A DNA stretch of 64,000 nt from Streptomyces griseoaurantiacus (GCA_014656015.1 BNBP01000029.1:17370-81369); one strand, 5' to 3'. Counted from the first letter of the stretch, positions 16,069 to 24,824 are shown. Numbers and translations: made by a program. Notes: generated by a model not told the origin, from the letters alone.

Positions 16069-16407
16069 CCGTCGTGTGCGGTTTTCCGTGGTTCCGCTGG
16101 GGCCGGCGGGGTGTGAGCTTTCACACGCAACACTGAATTGATTCCCGGCATCGGGTTACGGCAGAGTCTCGGTTCTGTCAGGCCCCGCATACGACACAGC
16201 CGTACCCCCAGCGGTTCGGCGCACCGGAAACAGCACCAACTCCATAGAGCCGTCGTATGCCGCCCGAGCACCACACGGCACTTCCGTCACGGGAGTCGCC
16301 CACCGGGCCCGTGCCTCCCGTGACCCCGTAGGTGGGAGGCCAGTGACAAGGGGCACGATCGCGTCCGCCCAGGGTCACCTCAGCGGGCGATGCTGGAAGG
16401 AAACCGT
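16069..16407 (+). promoter_or_regulatory. Structured leader of the SLT gene
   Basis: The leader has a perfect 9-bp stem GCATACGAC/GTCGTATGC (16187-16195 with 16252-16260) enclosing about 56 nt, and a perfect 10-bp stem GTCACGGGAG/CTCCCGTGAC (16286-16295 with 16315-16324) with inner CGGGCCCG. In Streptomyces several cell-wall hydrolase genes carry cyclic-di-AMP (ydaO-type) riboswitches, but I could not find that consensus here, so the element is unclassified. Confidence 0.5.
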
Positions 16408-17103
16408 GTGAGCCGGATCTCGGTCCGGGGATTCGCAGTGGCCTCCGCCACCGCGGTCACCGCCGTCGGTAGCGTTGTCGGCGTTGCCTCGGGCAGCGTT
16501 GCCCAGAACAACGACGCGGAGGCGGCCACCGCCGACGCGACGCTCCTGTCGGACATCCCCGTGGGCACGCAGGCCCAGGTACAGACCGCGTCCCTCGCGC
16601 AGCAGGCCGACGCACAGGCCATCGCCGCGGACACCAGCGCCCGCAAGGACGCCGAGGCGGCCGCGCGCAAGGCCGCCGCCAAGAGCGCCGTCGCCAAGAA
16701 GGCGGCGGCCGAGAAGGCGGCGAACGATGCCAAGGAGCGGGCGAAGCAGAAGAAGGAGTCCAGCCGCAGCGCCACGCGGGACGCCTCGACCTTCTCCGTC
16801 CAGAGCTCGTACACCATCGCCCAGGTCCAGGCGATCGCCCGGCAGATCGTGCCGAGCGGCCAGTTCCAGTGCTTCAGCAACATCGTGAACCACGAGTCGA
16901 GCTGGAACTACAAGGCGACCAACCCCTCCTCGGGTGCCTACGGCCTCGTCCAGGCCCTGCCCGCCGGCAAGATGGCCTCGGCCGGCGCCGACTGGCAGAC
17001 CAACCCGGCCACCCAGATCAAGTGGGGCCTGAACTACATGAACCAGCGCTACGGCAGCCCGTGCGACGCCTGGTCCTACTGGCAGGCGAACGGGAACTAC
17101 TGA
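16408..17103 (+). CDS. Secreted transglycosylase SLT-domain-like protein
   Basis: A 231-residue exported protein. It has a signal peptide (about 1-40), an Ala/Lys-rich helical stretch (about 60-115, probably a coiled coil or wall-spanning linker) and a C-terminal lytic-transglycosylase-like domain (about 135-231): IVNHESSWNYKATNPSSGAYGLVQALPAGKM with the catalytic-type Glu in HESSW, and NPATQIKWGLNYMNQRYGSPCDAW. It should cleave or bind peptidoglycan. GTG 16408 is preceded by GGAAGGA at 7-base spacing; ATG 16390 lies inside that site. Confidence 0.88.
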   Translation: MSRISVRGFAVASATAVTAVGSVVGVASGSVAQNNDAEAATADATLLSDIPVGTQAQVQTASLAQQADAQAIAADTSARKDAEAAARKAAAKSAVAKKAAAEKAANDAKERAKQKKESSRSATRDASTFSVQSSYTIAQVQAIARQIVPSGQFQCFSNIVNHESSWNYKATNPSSGAYGLVQALPAGKMASAGADWQTNPATQIKWGLNYMNQRYGSPCDAWSYWQANGNY

Positions 17104-17150
17104 GCCTTCGGTTCCCACCGGTCCGCCGGCGCTCCCCGCTCAACCCCGCA

Positions 17151-17181
17151 CAGCCCCTCTCCGTCATACGGGGAGGGGCTG
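17151..17181 (+). terminator. Terminator after the SLT gene
   Basis: A 13-bp stem (CAGCCCCTCTCCG with CGGGGAGGGGCTG, one G-T pair) and a 5-base loop, 47 bp past the stop, followed by GTTGCCCTG. Confidence 0.75.
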
Positions 17182-17252
17182 TTGCCCTGTAGCGTTCCAT
17201 CCGACAGCTCCAGGGGGGAGTGGTGGGGAAAAGCGGGGGAAGAGGACGGACC

Positions 17253-18818
17253 ATGTCACGAGTGCCGGAGTGGCTCGGCCGGGCCGGTGCCCGGCTGACC
17301 GAGTTGGGTGAGCGGCTCGACGCGCGACGCGCGGAGGTCGAGGGCGAGCAGGACGTACCGGGCGGGCCGAAACAGCCGCCACGGCGGCCCGGCGGTACGC
17401 CCGGCGGCGACGGCCGCCCGGTGGCCGACGCAGCCGAGCCCGCCGGCGCCCCGGGCTCCGCGGACTCGGCCGGCGTCACCGACGCGAGCGCCTCCGAGGC
17501 GACCACGTCCGCCGGTCCGTCCGGGGAAAGCGGGCCTTCGGGGTCCCGGGCCGCCGCGCCGGAGGACACCCGCTGGGAGGCCGAGGCCGAGGCGGGGGAG
17601 CCCCCGCCCGGTGCGCCGGTGGCCGCGGACTCCGCGCGCACGGCCCGCCCACCGGCGGGAGCCACCGCCTCCGCCGCGCTCGCCCCCGTCGTCGTCCGGC
17701 CGCGGCGGCCCGATCCCGCGCAGGCCGTGCCGTGGGGCGTGCGGGTCGCGGCCGAGGCCGGCTGGCGGCTGCTCGTGCTGGCCGGGACGGTGTGGGTGCT
17801 GATGCGGGTCATCAGCGCCGTACGGCTCGTGGTGCTGGCGTTCGTCGCCGCACTGCTCATCACGGCGATACTCCAGCCGACGGTGGCCCGGCTCCGGCGC
17901 CACGGCGTACCGCGCGGCCTGGCGACGGCGCTCACCGCGGTCCTCGGCTTCGTCGTCATGGGGCTCATCGGATGGTTCGTCACCTGGCAGGTGATGGAGA
18001 ACATCGACAACCTCTCCGACCAGATCCAGGACGGCATCGACGATCTGCGCCGCTGGCTGCTGAACAGCCCGTTCCATGTGACGGACAAGCAGATCAACGC
18101 CATCGCGAAGAACCTGCGGGAGGCGATCGGGGCCAACACCGACCAGATAACGTCGGCCGGCCTGGAGGGCGTCACGGTCATCGTGGAGGGCCTGACGGGC
18201 ATCCTGCTGACCGTCTTCTCCACCCTGTTCCTGCTCTACGACGGGCGGCGCATCTGGGAGTGGTCCCTCAAGCTGGTCCCGGCGGCGGCGCGGCCGGGCG
18301 TCGCGGGCGCGGGTCCGCGGGCCTGGCGCACGCTGACGGCCTATGTGCGCGGCACGGTGATCGTGGCGCTGATCGACGCCATCTTCATCGGGCTGGGGAT
18401 CTACTTCCTCGAGGTGCCGATGGCGGTGCCGCTGGCCGTGTTCATCTTCCTGTTCGCGTTCATCCCGCTGGTGGGCGCGGTCGTGTCGGGAGCGCTGGCG
18501 GTGGTCGTGGCGCTGGTGACGCAGGGCGTGTTCGCGGCGGTGATGACCCTCGTGGTGGTGCTGGCGGTGCAGCAGATCGAGGGCCACATCCTGCAGCCGT
18601 TCATCCTGGGCCGTGCGGTGCGGGTGCATCCGCTGGCCGTGGTGCTGTCGGTGGCGGCGGGCGGGATGATCGCCGGGATCGGGGGAGCGGTGGTCGCGGT
18701 TCCGCTGGTCGCCGTCACCAACACGGTGGTCGGCTATCTGCGCGCCTACGGCGAAGGCGAGGCACCCGACCCGGACCCGGCGGACCTGGGCCCGGAGCCG
18801 GAGCCGACGGCCAAGTAG
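17253..18818 (+). CDS. AI-2E family (PerM/YdiK-type) membrane transporter
   Basis: A 521-residue membrane protein of the AI-2E/PerM family. Residues 1-150 are acidic, Ala/Pro/Gly-rich and probably disordered. The core begins with GWRLLVLAGTVWVLMRVISAVRLVVLAFVAALLITAILQP, a typical two-helix start, then SALVARLRR-type loop, an amphipathic periplasmic region (about 245-305) and four to five C-terminal helices with IFLFAFIPLVGAVVSGALAVVVAL and QQIEGHILQPFILGRAV, both family hallmarks. Transported substrate is unknown. ATG 17253 follows GGGGAAGAGGACGGA and was preferred to GTG 17220. Confidence 0.88.
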   Translation: MSRVPEWLGRAGARLTELGERLDARRAEVEGEQDVPGGPKQPPRRPGGTPGGDGRPVADAAEPAGAPGSADSAGVTDASASEATTSAGPSGESGPSGSRAAAPEDTRWEAEAEAGEPPPGAPVAADSARTARPPAGATASAALAPVVVRPRRPDPAQAVPWGVRVAAEAGWRLLVLAGTVWVLMRVISAVRLVVLAFVAALLITAILQPTVARLRRHGVPRGLATALTAVLGFVVMGLIGWFVTWQVMENIDNLSDQIQDGIDDLRRWLLNSPFHVTDKQINAIAKNLREAIGANTDQITSAGLEGVTVIVEGLTGILLTVFSTLFLLYDGRRIWEWSLKLVPAAARPGVAGAGPRAWRTLTAYVRGTVIVALIDAIFIGLGIYFLEVPMAVPLAVFIFLFAFIPLVGAVVSGALAVVVALVTQGVFAAVMTLVVVLAVQQIEGHILQPFILGRAVRVHPLAVVLSVAAGGMIAGIGGAVVAVPLVAVTNTVVGYLRAYGEGEAPDPDPADLGPEPEPTAK

Positions 18819-18854
18819 TCCACGCGACGCCGGTCTCCGCTCCCGGGCACGCAT

Positions 18855-18892
18855 GAAGGTCCCCGCACCCTCCAGGGGGTGCGGGGACCTTC
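18855..18892. terminator. Bidirectional terminator between the permease and ahpD
   Basis: A perfect long inverted repeat GAAGGTCCCCGCACCC/GGGTGCGGGGACCTTC between convergent genes; no T-run. Confidence 0.8.
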
Positions 18893-18912
18893 GTACGCCC
18901 GGTGTGCGGTGG

Positions 18913-19446
18913 CTACCGCGCGAGGACCGCTTCCGCGTCCAGGGTCACGCCGACCGCCTCGACGACCGCCGCGATCTTGAACGCCTCCTGGATCACCTCA
19001 CGCTCGACGCCCGCCTTGCGGAGCACCTGCTCGTGGGAGTCCAGGCACATCCCGCAGCCGTTGATCGCCGAGACCGCGAAGGACCACAGCTCGAAGTCGA
19101 CCTTGTCGACCCCGGGGTTGCCGATGACGTTCATCCGCAGCCCGGCCCGCAGCGTGCCGTACTCGTGGTCCGAGAGCAGGTGGCGGGTGCGGTAGAACAC
19201 GTTGTTCATCGCCATGACCGCCGCCGCGGACTTGGCCGCGGTGTACGCCTCGGGCGACAGGTTGGCCTTCGCCTCCGGCTCCAGCTCCCGCAGCACGATC
19301 GGGGAGCGCGAGGCGATCGCGGTGGCGAGCACCGTGCCCCAGAGCTGCTGCGCCGGGAGGTCGGAATTGCCGATCACCGAACCGAGGTTCAGCTTCAGGT
19401 CCTTGGCGTAGTCCGGTATGGCGGACTTCAGCGCGTCGAGGGACAT
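18913..19446 (-). CDS. ahpD: Alkyl hydroperoxidase AhpD
   Basis: A 177-residue carboxymuconolactone-decarboxylase-fold protein that acts as the thiol partner of AhpC. The active site NGCGMCLDSHE gives Cys131, Cys134 and His138, with Glu119 in FEL as proton relay; this set matches mycobacterial AhpD. The gene directly follows ahpC. ATG 19446 gives the normal family length. An alternative GTG at 19458 overlaps the ahpC stop (GTGAGTGA) and would add four residues. Expected to be under OxyR control together with ahpC. Confidence 0.95.
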   Translation of the reverse strand: MSLDALKSAIPDYAKDLKLNLGSVIGNSDLPAQQLWGTVLATAIASRSPIVLRELEPEAKANLSPEAYTAAKSAAAVMAMNNVFYRTRHLLSDHEYGTLRAGLRMNVIGNPGVDKVDFELWSFAVSAINGCGMCLDSHEQVLRKAGVEREVIQEAFKIAAVVEAVGVTLDAEAVLAR

Positions 19447-19450
19447 GGAG

Positions 19451-20005
19451 TCACTCACCCGCCAGCAGGGCGACCGGGTCGAGCGTCTCCTCGCCCTGCT
19501 TCCAGTTGCAGGGGCACAGCTCGTCGGTCTGCAGCGCGTCGAGGACCCGCAGGACCTCCTTGGGGTTACGGCCGACGGAACCGGCGGTCACCATCGTGAA
19601 CTGGATCTCGTTGTTCTGGTCCACGATGAACACCGCGCGCTGCGCGAAGCCGTCCTCGCCCTCGATGCCGAGCGCGCGCATCAGCTCGTGCTTGGAGTCG
19701 GCCATCATCGGGAAGGGCAGGTCGGTCAGGTCCGGGTGGTCCTTGCGCCAGGCGTGGTGGACGAACTCGGAGTCGCCGGAGAAGCCGAGGATCTGCGCGT
19801 CACGGTCGGCGAACTCGTCGTTCAGCTTGCCGAAGGCCGCGATCTCGGTGGGGCACACGAAGGTGAAGTCCTTGGGCCAAGCGAAGACGATCTTCCACTT
19901 GCCCTCGTAGGTCTTGTGGTTGATCTCGTCGAACTCCTTGCCCTTCTCCAGGGAGACACAGGCAGTCAGTTCGAACTCGGGGAACTTGTCACCGACAGTG
20001 AGCAC
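19451..20005 (-). CDS. ahpC: Alkyl hydroperoxide reductase AhpC (2-Cys peroxiredoxin)
   Basis: A 184-residue peroxiredoxin that reduces organic hydroperoxides and peroxynitrite. The peroxidatic Cys is Cys51 in DFTFVCPTE. The C-terminus has CPCNW (Cys164/Cys166), which provides the resolving cysteines as in mycobacterial AhpC. It is divergent from oxyR across about 150 bp containing an OxyR-like site, and is followed by ahpD with an overlap of stop and possible start. ATG 20005 follows GGAGAG. Confidence 0.96.
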   Translation of the reverse strand: MLTVGDKFPEFELTACVSLEKGKEFDEINHKTYEGKWKIVFAWPKDFTFVCPTEIAAFGKLNDEFADRDAQILGFSGDSEFVHHAWRKDHPDLTDLPFPMMADSKHELMRALGIEGEDGFAQRAVFIVDQNNEIQFTMVTAGSVGRNPKEVLRVLDALQTDELCPCNWKQGEETLDPVALLAGE

Positions 20006-20120
20006 ACGCTCTCCTTGTACGCGAGAAGCGCCCCGTTCACACGGCGCCTCTCATGGGTTGGACGTGAATGATCGTGGCACACGGTGCATTGATTCGGGAA
20101 ATAGCTACACTCGGTCGTGT

Positions 20121-20139
20121 TGATCGTCATCGTCTATCA
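20121..20139. promoter_or_regulatory. Candidate OxyR binding site in the ahpC-oxyR intergenic region
   Basis: TGATCGTCATCGTCTATCA is an imperfect palindrome with TGAT/ATCA ends, and its core (20123-20137) matches ATAG-N7-CTAT-type OxyR boxes at most positions. It lies 20 bp before the oxyR start and about 115 bp before ahpC, a typical LysR-type arrangement for divergent control. Confidence 0.6.
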
Positions 20140-20158
20140 GTGACCAAGGGTGAATTGC

Positions 20159-21133
20159 GTGGCCAGGGCAGGAATCACGGGCGTCACCGGAACCAAGGCC
20201 CACGGGCGCCGGCAGCCGAGCCTGTCCCAACTGCGGGCGTTCGCCGCCGTCGCCGAGCACCTGCACTTCCGGGACGCCGCCGCCGCGATCGGCATGAGCC
20301 AGCCGGCGCTCTCCGGTGCCGTCGCCGCCCTGGAGGAGACCCTCGGCGTGACGCTGGTCGAGCGTACGACGCGCAAGGTGCTGCTCTCCCCTGCCGGCGA
20401 GCGGCTGGCGGTGCGGGCCAAGGCCGTACTGGCGGAGGTCGGCGCGCTGCTGGAGGAGGCCGCGGCGGTGCGGGCGCCGTTCACCGGGGCGCTCCGGCTG
20501 GGCGTGATCCCGACCGTGGCACCCTATCTGCTGCCCACCGTCCTCGGCCTGGTCCATGAGCGCTACCCCTCGCTGGACCTCCAGGTCCACGAGGAGCAGA
20601 CCGCCGGCCTGCTCGACGGCCTGGCCACCGGCCGCCTGGACCTGCTGCTGCTCGCGGTGCCCCTCGGCGTCCCCGGCGTCGCCGAGATCCCGCTCTACGA
20701 CGAGGACTTCGTCCTGGTCACCCCGCTGGGCCACCCGCTCGGCGGGCGCGAGGGCATACCCCGCGCGGCGCTGCGCGAGCTCAACCTGCTGCTGCTGGAC
20801 GAGGGGCACTGCCTGCGCGACCAGGCGCTCGACATCTGCCGGGAGGCGGGACGCGCCGACGCCCCGGTCACGACGACGGCCGCGGGGCTCGCGACCCTCG
20901 TCCAGCTCGTCGCCGGGGGACTGGGCGTGACCCTGCTGCCGCGCACCGCGCTCACCGTCGAGACGAGCCGCAACGGCAGCCTCCTCACGGGGTACTTCGC
21001 CGATCCGGCGCCGACGCGGCGGGTGGCGCTGGCGATGCGGACGGGGGCGGCGCGGGCGGCCGAGTACACGGAACTGGCCGCGGCGCTCAGGGAAGCGCTG
21101 CGGCCACTGCCGGTCCGTCTCGTGCGGGGCTGA
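20159..21133 (+). CDS. oxyR: Hydrogen-peroxide-sensing regulator OxyR (LysR family)
   Basis: A 324-residue LysR-type regulator. The N-terminal winged helix (about 20-80) has QLRAFAAVAEHLHFRDAAAAIGMSQPALSGAV. The effector domain (about 105-310) contains the redox pair Cys218 and Cys227 in DEGHCLRDQALDICRE, the disulfide-forming cysteines of OxyR. The gene is divergent from ahpC-ahpD. GTG 20159 is preceded by AAGGGTGA at 6 bases; GTG 20150 overlaps that site and is less likely. It ends at a strong shared terminator. Confidence 0.95.
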   Translation: MARAGITGVTGTKAHGRRQPSLSQLRAFAAVAEHLHFRDAAAAIGMSQPALSGAVAALEETLGVTLVERTTRKVLLSPAGERLAVRAKAVLAEVGALLEEAAAVRAPFTGALRLGVIPTVAPYLLPTVLGLVHERYPSLDLQVHEEQTAGLLDGLATGRLDLLLLAVPLGVPGVAEIPLYDEDFVLVTPLGHPLGGREGIPRAALRELNLLLLDEGHCLRDQALDICREAGRADAPVTTTAAGLATLVQLVAGGLGVTLLPRTALTVETSRNGSLLTGYFADPAPTRRVALAMRTGAARAAEYTELAAALREALRPLPVRLVRG

Positions 21134-21158
21134 ACGGGGATGAACGGGCCGTACGGCC

Positions 21159-21192
21159 CCGCGGGGAGGGGCGTTACCGTCCCTCCCCGCGG
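21159..21192. terminator. Bidirectional terminator between oxyR and the FtsX-like gene
   Basis: A perfect 12-bp stem (CCGCGGGGAGGG/CCCTCCCCGCGG) with a 10-base loop between convergent genes. Confidence 0.85.
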
Positions 21193-21204
21193 ACCCGCGC
21201 GTGC

Positions 21205-23577
21205 TCACTCCGTCCGCAGGCCCTCCGGGCGCATCAGCCGCAGCAGCGCCGGCAGACTCAGCACCGTCACCGTGAGGACGACCGCCGCCCCGACGCCCGT
21301 CATGGACAGCACGCTTCCCCAGTAGATCTGCACCGGCACCTGGGACATCTTCTGCAGCACCGCGCCCAGGGTCAGCCCGACCACGGAGGCGAGCACCAGG
21401 CCCAGCGCGATGGGGATCGCCGACTGCCACAGCACCGACAGGCTCAGGGTCCGCCGCCGGGTGCCGAAGGCGACAAGAGCCGACAGCAGCCGCTTGCGCT
21501 CCCGGAGCTGTTCGAGCTGCGAGACCAGCAGGCTCGCCCCGATCAGCGCCAGCACGCAGGTCGCCCCGATGAACAGGCCGGTGCGGATGGCCTCGTACTG
21601 GTCGGAGGTCTTTTCCGACACCCAGGTCCAGGCGTCGGAGAACGGGTCCAGCGCGGCGGCGGTGTTCCGCACGTGCTCGGTGGCGTCCGGCACCGCGTGG
21701 TCCAGCCGGACGTACACCCGGCCGGACATCTGGGGCAGGGCCGCGGCGGGCGCGGCCGAGGGGGTGACCAGCAGACCCCAGATCTCGTTCTGCAGCGCGT
21801 CGTGCCGCTGCTTGACCACCGGCAGCCTGTCCGGCACCTTCCAGACCACCTCGGCACCCTTCGGCGAACCGCTGAAGGACGGGTCGACGTACAGCTGGAG
21901 GCCGGGCTTGAGCAGCTGGTCCACCTCGTCCCCGGGGCCCTGGCCCGGATCGGAGGGGGCCGGCAGGGCGAAGGCGTCCCCGTCGTGGCAGGAGGGCAGA
22001 TCGGCGATCTCGCGCAGGGAGGCGCAGGTGCCGACGGTGATGTCGGAGGAGAGCTCGGGATCCTTGCGCCGTTCGGAGACGCTGTCGACGGACAGCGCCA
22101 CGGCGGCCGCCACGCCCTTGGTCCGCTGGAACCGCTCCTCGACCTTGCCGGCCACCAGGTCGGCCTTGCCCGGGGCCGTCATGTCGACCTCCATCTGGGC
22201 GCGGCTCGGGTCCCGGCCGGTGTCCTGGGTGAAGTCGTCCTGGACGCCGGTGAACAGCATCTGCAGGGCGATGGCCCCGGCCACCGCGACCGCGATCCCG
22301 TTGACCATGCGGGCCGCCGTGCCGCTGCTCAACTGCAGCCGGCGCACGGCGAGCTGCCAGGCCACACCGCCCGAGTCGAGCCGTCCGACGACCGTCTCCA
22401 CGATCCAGGGCAGCAGCGCGGTCACCCCGACCAGCAGCAGCAGGACACCGCCGACCACCAGGTACTCGTTGAAGTCCCCGTTCTCGTTGCCCTTGCCGAT
22501 CATCGGGGAGAGCATCGCCAGACCGGCCACCGGCAGCAGCAGCCGCCACCACAGCCGGCGCCGGGCGGGCCGCGCGGTGCGCACCACGCCGAGCGGTTCG
22601 ATGACGACGCCGCGCAGTGCGAACAGCGTCACCAGGACCGCGGCCGCGGGCACCGCGAGGGCGACCAGGAGGGCGAGCAGCGGGGAGGGCGTCAGATAGC
22701 TCGGGAAGACGCTGATGCCGAACAGGTCGACCGAGCCCACGAGTTCCCGGCCGAGCAGGAAGAAACCGGTGCCGAACACCAGCCCGAGCACGGAGCCGGC
22801 CAGCGCCTCGCCGGCCGCGATCCGGCGCGTCATGCCGCCGTCGGAGCCGACCAGCCGCAGTGCCGCGAGCCGCCGGTCCCGCCGCTCGCCGCCGAACCGC
22901 ACCGCCGCCGCGATGAAGACGGCGACCGGCATCAGCAGCACCACGAAGATGACCAGGATGAGCAGCAGCAGGACCGGGGGCAGGCCCTCGTCGTCCTGCG
23001 CCTCCCCGACGTCGCCGTACTGCTTGATACGGGCCACCCTGCCGTCGCTGCCGACGTGCCGTGCGATGTCGTCGGAGTAGGCGTAGTAGGCGAGTTCGCG
23101 CGGACCCATGAGGCCCGAGTCGCCGATCGTGCCGGCCGTGCGGTACGGCAGCCGCTCGCGCAGCAGGGCGCCGTCCTTCGACGCCAGCAGCTTCTTCAGC
23201 CCGGGGGAGACGTACATCTCGCCCTGCTTCGGCAGGCTGTGCAGACCGGGCGGCACCGGTGCCTCGGGGCCCTCGGGCTGCAGCAGCCGGCCGCGGACCT
23301 CCTCGTCGTGGTAGCTGGTGTCGACGTGCGCCGAGACCAGGGTGTCCTCGCCGCGCGGGATGTCCTTCCTCGAGCTGAACGTGAAGTCCGTCCGGGCGTC
23401 GTCGCGGTCGTGCCGCTTGCCGATGACGCTGGGCAGCGCGGTGGTGAGCAGCAGCAGCGCCACTCCGAGCCCCACGCCGACGGCCGTGAGCACGGTCCGT
23501 ACCCAGCCCTCGCGGCCGCCGGTGACGGCGAAGCGGGCGCCCAGGGAGAGGTCGCGGGCCCAGGTGCGCGCGCTCAT
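21205..23577 (-). CDS. ABC transporter permease, FtsX/MacB family, two FtsX domains
   Basis: A 790-residue permease with an N-terminal helix (about 25-45), a large extracytoplasmic domain (about 45-195), three helices (about 200-330) forming the first FtsX domain, another three near 345-450, a second extracytoplasmic domain (about 455-660) and a C-terminal FtsX domain (about 665-780, GATCVLALIGASLLVSQLEQLRERKRLLSALVAFGTRR). This duplicated layout is typical of actinobacterial antimicrobial or lipid-efflux permeases. It is coupled to the ATPase gene by ATGA at 23574-23577, so both belong to the PadR operon. Substrate is unknown. Confidence 0.92.
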   Translation of the reverse strand: MSARTWARDLSLGARFAVTGGREGWVRTVLTAVGVGLGVALLLLTTALPSVIGKRHDRDDARTDFTFSSRKDIPRGEDTLVSAHVDTSYHDEEVRGRLLQPEGPEAPVPPGLHSLPKQGEMYVSPGLKKLLASKDGALLRERLPYRTAGTIGDSGLMGPRELAYYAYSDDIARHVGSDGRVARIKQYGDVGEAQDDEGLPPVLLLLILVIFVVLLMPVAVFIAAAVRFGGERRDRRLAALRLVGSDGGMTRRIAAGEALAGSVLGLVFGTGFFLLGRELVGSVDLFGISVFPSYLTPSPLLALLVALAVPAAAVLVTLFALRGVVIEPLGVVRTARPARRRLWWRLLLPVAGLAMLSPMIGKGNENGDFNEYLVVGGVLLLLVGVTALLPWIVETVVGRLDSGGVAWQLAVRRLQLSSGTAARMVNGIAVAVAGAIALQMLFTGVQDDFTQDTGRDPSRAQMEVDMTAPGKADLVAGKVEERFQRTKGVAAAVALSVDSVSERRKDPELSSDITVGTCASLREIADLPSCHDGDAFALPAPSDPGQGPGDEVDQLLKPGLQLYVDPSFSGSPKGAEVVWKVPDRLPVVKQRHDALQNEIWGLLVTPSAAPAAALPQMSGRVYVRLDHAVPDATEHVRNTAAALDPFSDAWTWVSEKTSDQYEAIRTGLFIGATCVLALIGASLLVSQLEQLRERKRLLSALVAFGTRRRTLSLSVLWQSAIPIALGLVLASVVGLTLGAVLQKMSQVPVQIYWGSVLSMTGVGAAVVLTVTVLSLPALLRLMRPEGLRTE

Positions 23578-24263
23578 ACGGCGCGCTCCATGTCCCGCGA
23601 CTTCCCGTCCCGTACGACGATCTCGCGGTCGGAGTAGGCCGCCACCCGTGCCTCGTGCGTCACCAGCACCACGGCGGCGTTGGTGGACCGGGCGGCCTCG
23701 GTGAGCAGCTCCATCACCCGCTCGCCGTTGAGGGAGTCCAGGGCGCCGGTCGGCTCGTCGGCGAACAGCACGCGCGGCCCGGTGACCAGCGCGCGGGCCA
23801 CCGCGACCCGCTGGCCCTGGCCGCCGGAGACCTCGCCGGGGCGCTTCTTGCTCAGGTCGTCGACCTCGAGCCGCTGCATCCAGCCGAGGGCGGCCCGCTC
23901 GGCCTCCTTGCGGGAGGTGCCGTTGAGCCGCAGCGGCAGCGCGACGTTCTCCACGCAGGTCAGCTCCGGCACCAGCTGCCCGAACTGGAAGACGAAGCCG
24001 AACTCGGAGCGGCGCAGCGCGCTGCGCTGGGCGTCGCTCATCGTGGCGAGCTCGGCCCCGTTGTACGTGATCGAGCCGGAGTCGGGCGGCACGATGCCGG
24101 CCAGGCAGTGCAGCAGCGTGGACTTGCCGGAGCCGGAGGGACCCATGACGGCGACGACCTCGCCGGGGTGGATCGAGAAGTGCGCGCCGTCGAGGGCCAT
24201 CGTGGGGCCGTAGGCCTTGCGCAGCTCCTCGGCCGCGAGCAGGGAGCCGGAGGGAGGGGTCAT
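23574..24263 (-). CDS. ABC transporter ATP-binding protein (LolD/MacB type)
   Basis: A 229-residue ATPase with Walker A GPSGSGKSTLLH (about 41-52), Q-loop FQFGQL, signature VSGGQGQRVAVARAL, Walker B RVLFADEPTGALD and H-loop VTHEA. It energises the FtsX-type permease. The signature has Gln-Gly-Gln in place of the usual Gln-Gln/Gln-Arg pattern. ATG 24263 overlaps the PadR stop (ATGA) and follows the PadR coding end, giving a three-gene coupled operon padR-ATPase-permease. Confidence 0.95.
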   Translation of the reverse strand: MTPPSGSLLAAEELRKAYGPTMALDGAHFSIHPGEVVAVMGPSGSGKSTLLHCLAGIVPPDSGSITYNGAELATMSDAQRSALRRSEFGFVFQFGQLVPELTCVENVALPLRLNGTSRKEAERAALGWMQRLEVDDLSKKRPGEVSGGQGQRVAVARALVTGPRVLFADEPTGALDSLNGERVMELLTEAARSTNAAVVLVTHEARVAAYSDREIVVRDGKSRDMERAV

Positions 24264-24784
24264 CGGGTCACCGCCTGGGCGAGTTTGTCGAGGCGCGCGG
24301 CGGTGAGTTCCAGCCACCGCAGGTCGGCCTCGAGATGGAAGAGGGCGTGGTCGCAGATGAGCTGGTCGGCGAGGTCGCCGTGGCGCTTGCGGTCGGTGAG
24401 GATCCGCATCATGCGCAGGTGCTCGGAGCGCTGGGTGTCCAGGATGTCGGCGGCGTCCCGGTGCGTGAGCAGCGCGAGGACGACCTTGGTGTAGAGCACC
24501 GACTGGAGGTACGGCTCGGGCTTCTCCGGGGTGGCGAGCCACTGGTGGACGTCGGTGACGCCCGCCTCGGTGATGGCGTACCGCTTGCGGTCGGGACCGC
24601 CGCCCGCCTCGATGCCGTCGACCTCGACCAGCCCGTTCTTCAGCAGCCGGGACATCGTCGAGTAGACCTGGCCGTAGTGCAGGGGCCGGTCGTGACCGAA
24701 CTTCTCGTCAAAGGCCCGCTTGAGGTCGTAACCGTGGCGGGGGCCGGACTCCAGGAGTCCGAGCAGCGTGTGACCGATGGACAT
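24260..24784 (-). CDS. PadR family transcriptional regulator
   Basis: A 174-residue PadR repressor. The N-terminal winged helix (about 1-90) has LLGLLESGPRHGYDLKRAFDEKF, YGQVYSTMSRLLKNGLVEVDG and KRYAITEAG. The C-terminal dimerisation helices (about 95-174) have DHALFHLEADLRWLELTAARLDKL. It heads the ABC efflux operon and most likely represses it until a drug or lipid ligand binds. ATG 24784 was chosen because MSIGHTLLG is the usual family start. A 19-bp GTATAC-type inverted repeat lies 22 bp upstream. Confidence 0.93.
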   Translation of the reverse strand: MSIGHTLLGLLESGPRHGYDLKRAFDEKFGHDRPLHYGQVYSTMSRLLKNGLVEVDGIEAGGGPDRKRYAITEAGVTDVHQWLATPEKPEPYLQSVLYTKVVLALLTHRDAADILDTQRSEHLRMMRILTDRKRHGDLADQLICDHALFHLEADLRWLELTAARLDKLAQAVTR

Positions 24785-24805
24785 GCCGAGCACTGTACAC
24801 ACGAT

Positions 24806-24824
24806 GTATACCTCTGGTGTATAC
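24806..24824 (-). promoter_or_regulatory. Probable PadR operator
   Basis: GTATAC-N7-GTATAC (24806-24811 and 24819-24824), flanked by ATGTATAC on one side, lies 22 bp upstream of padR in an AT-rich patch. Its AT content and symmetry fit PadR-type ATGT-N8-ACAT operators and suggest autoregulation. Confidence 0.6.

Noticed and set aside
16069..16407. ydaO/c-di-AMP riboswitch before the SLT gene
   Set aside because: Strong stems exist, but I could not find the conserved ydaO core sequences, so it was left unclassified.
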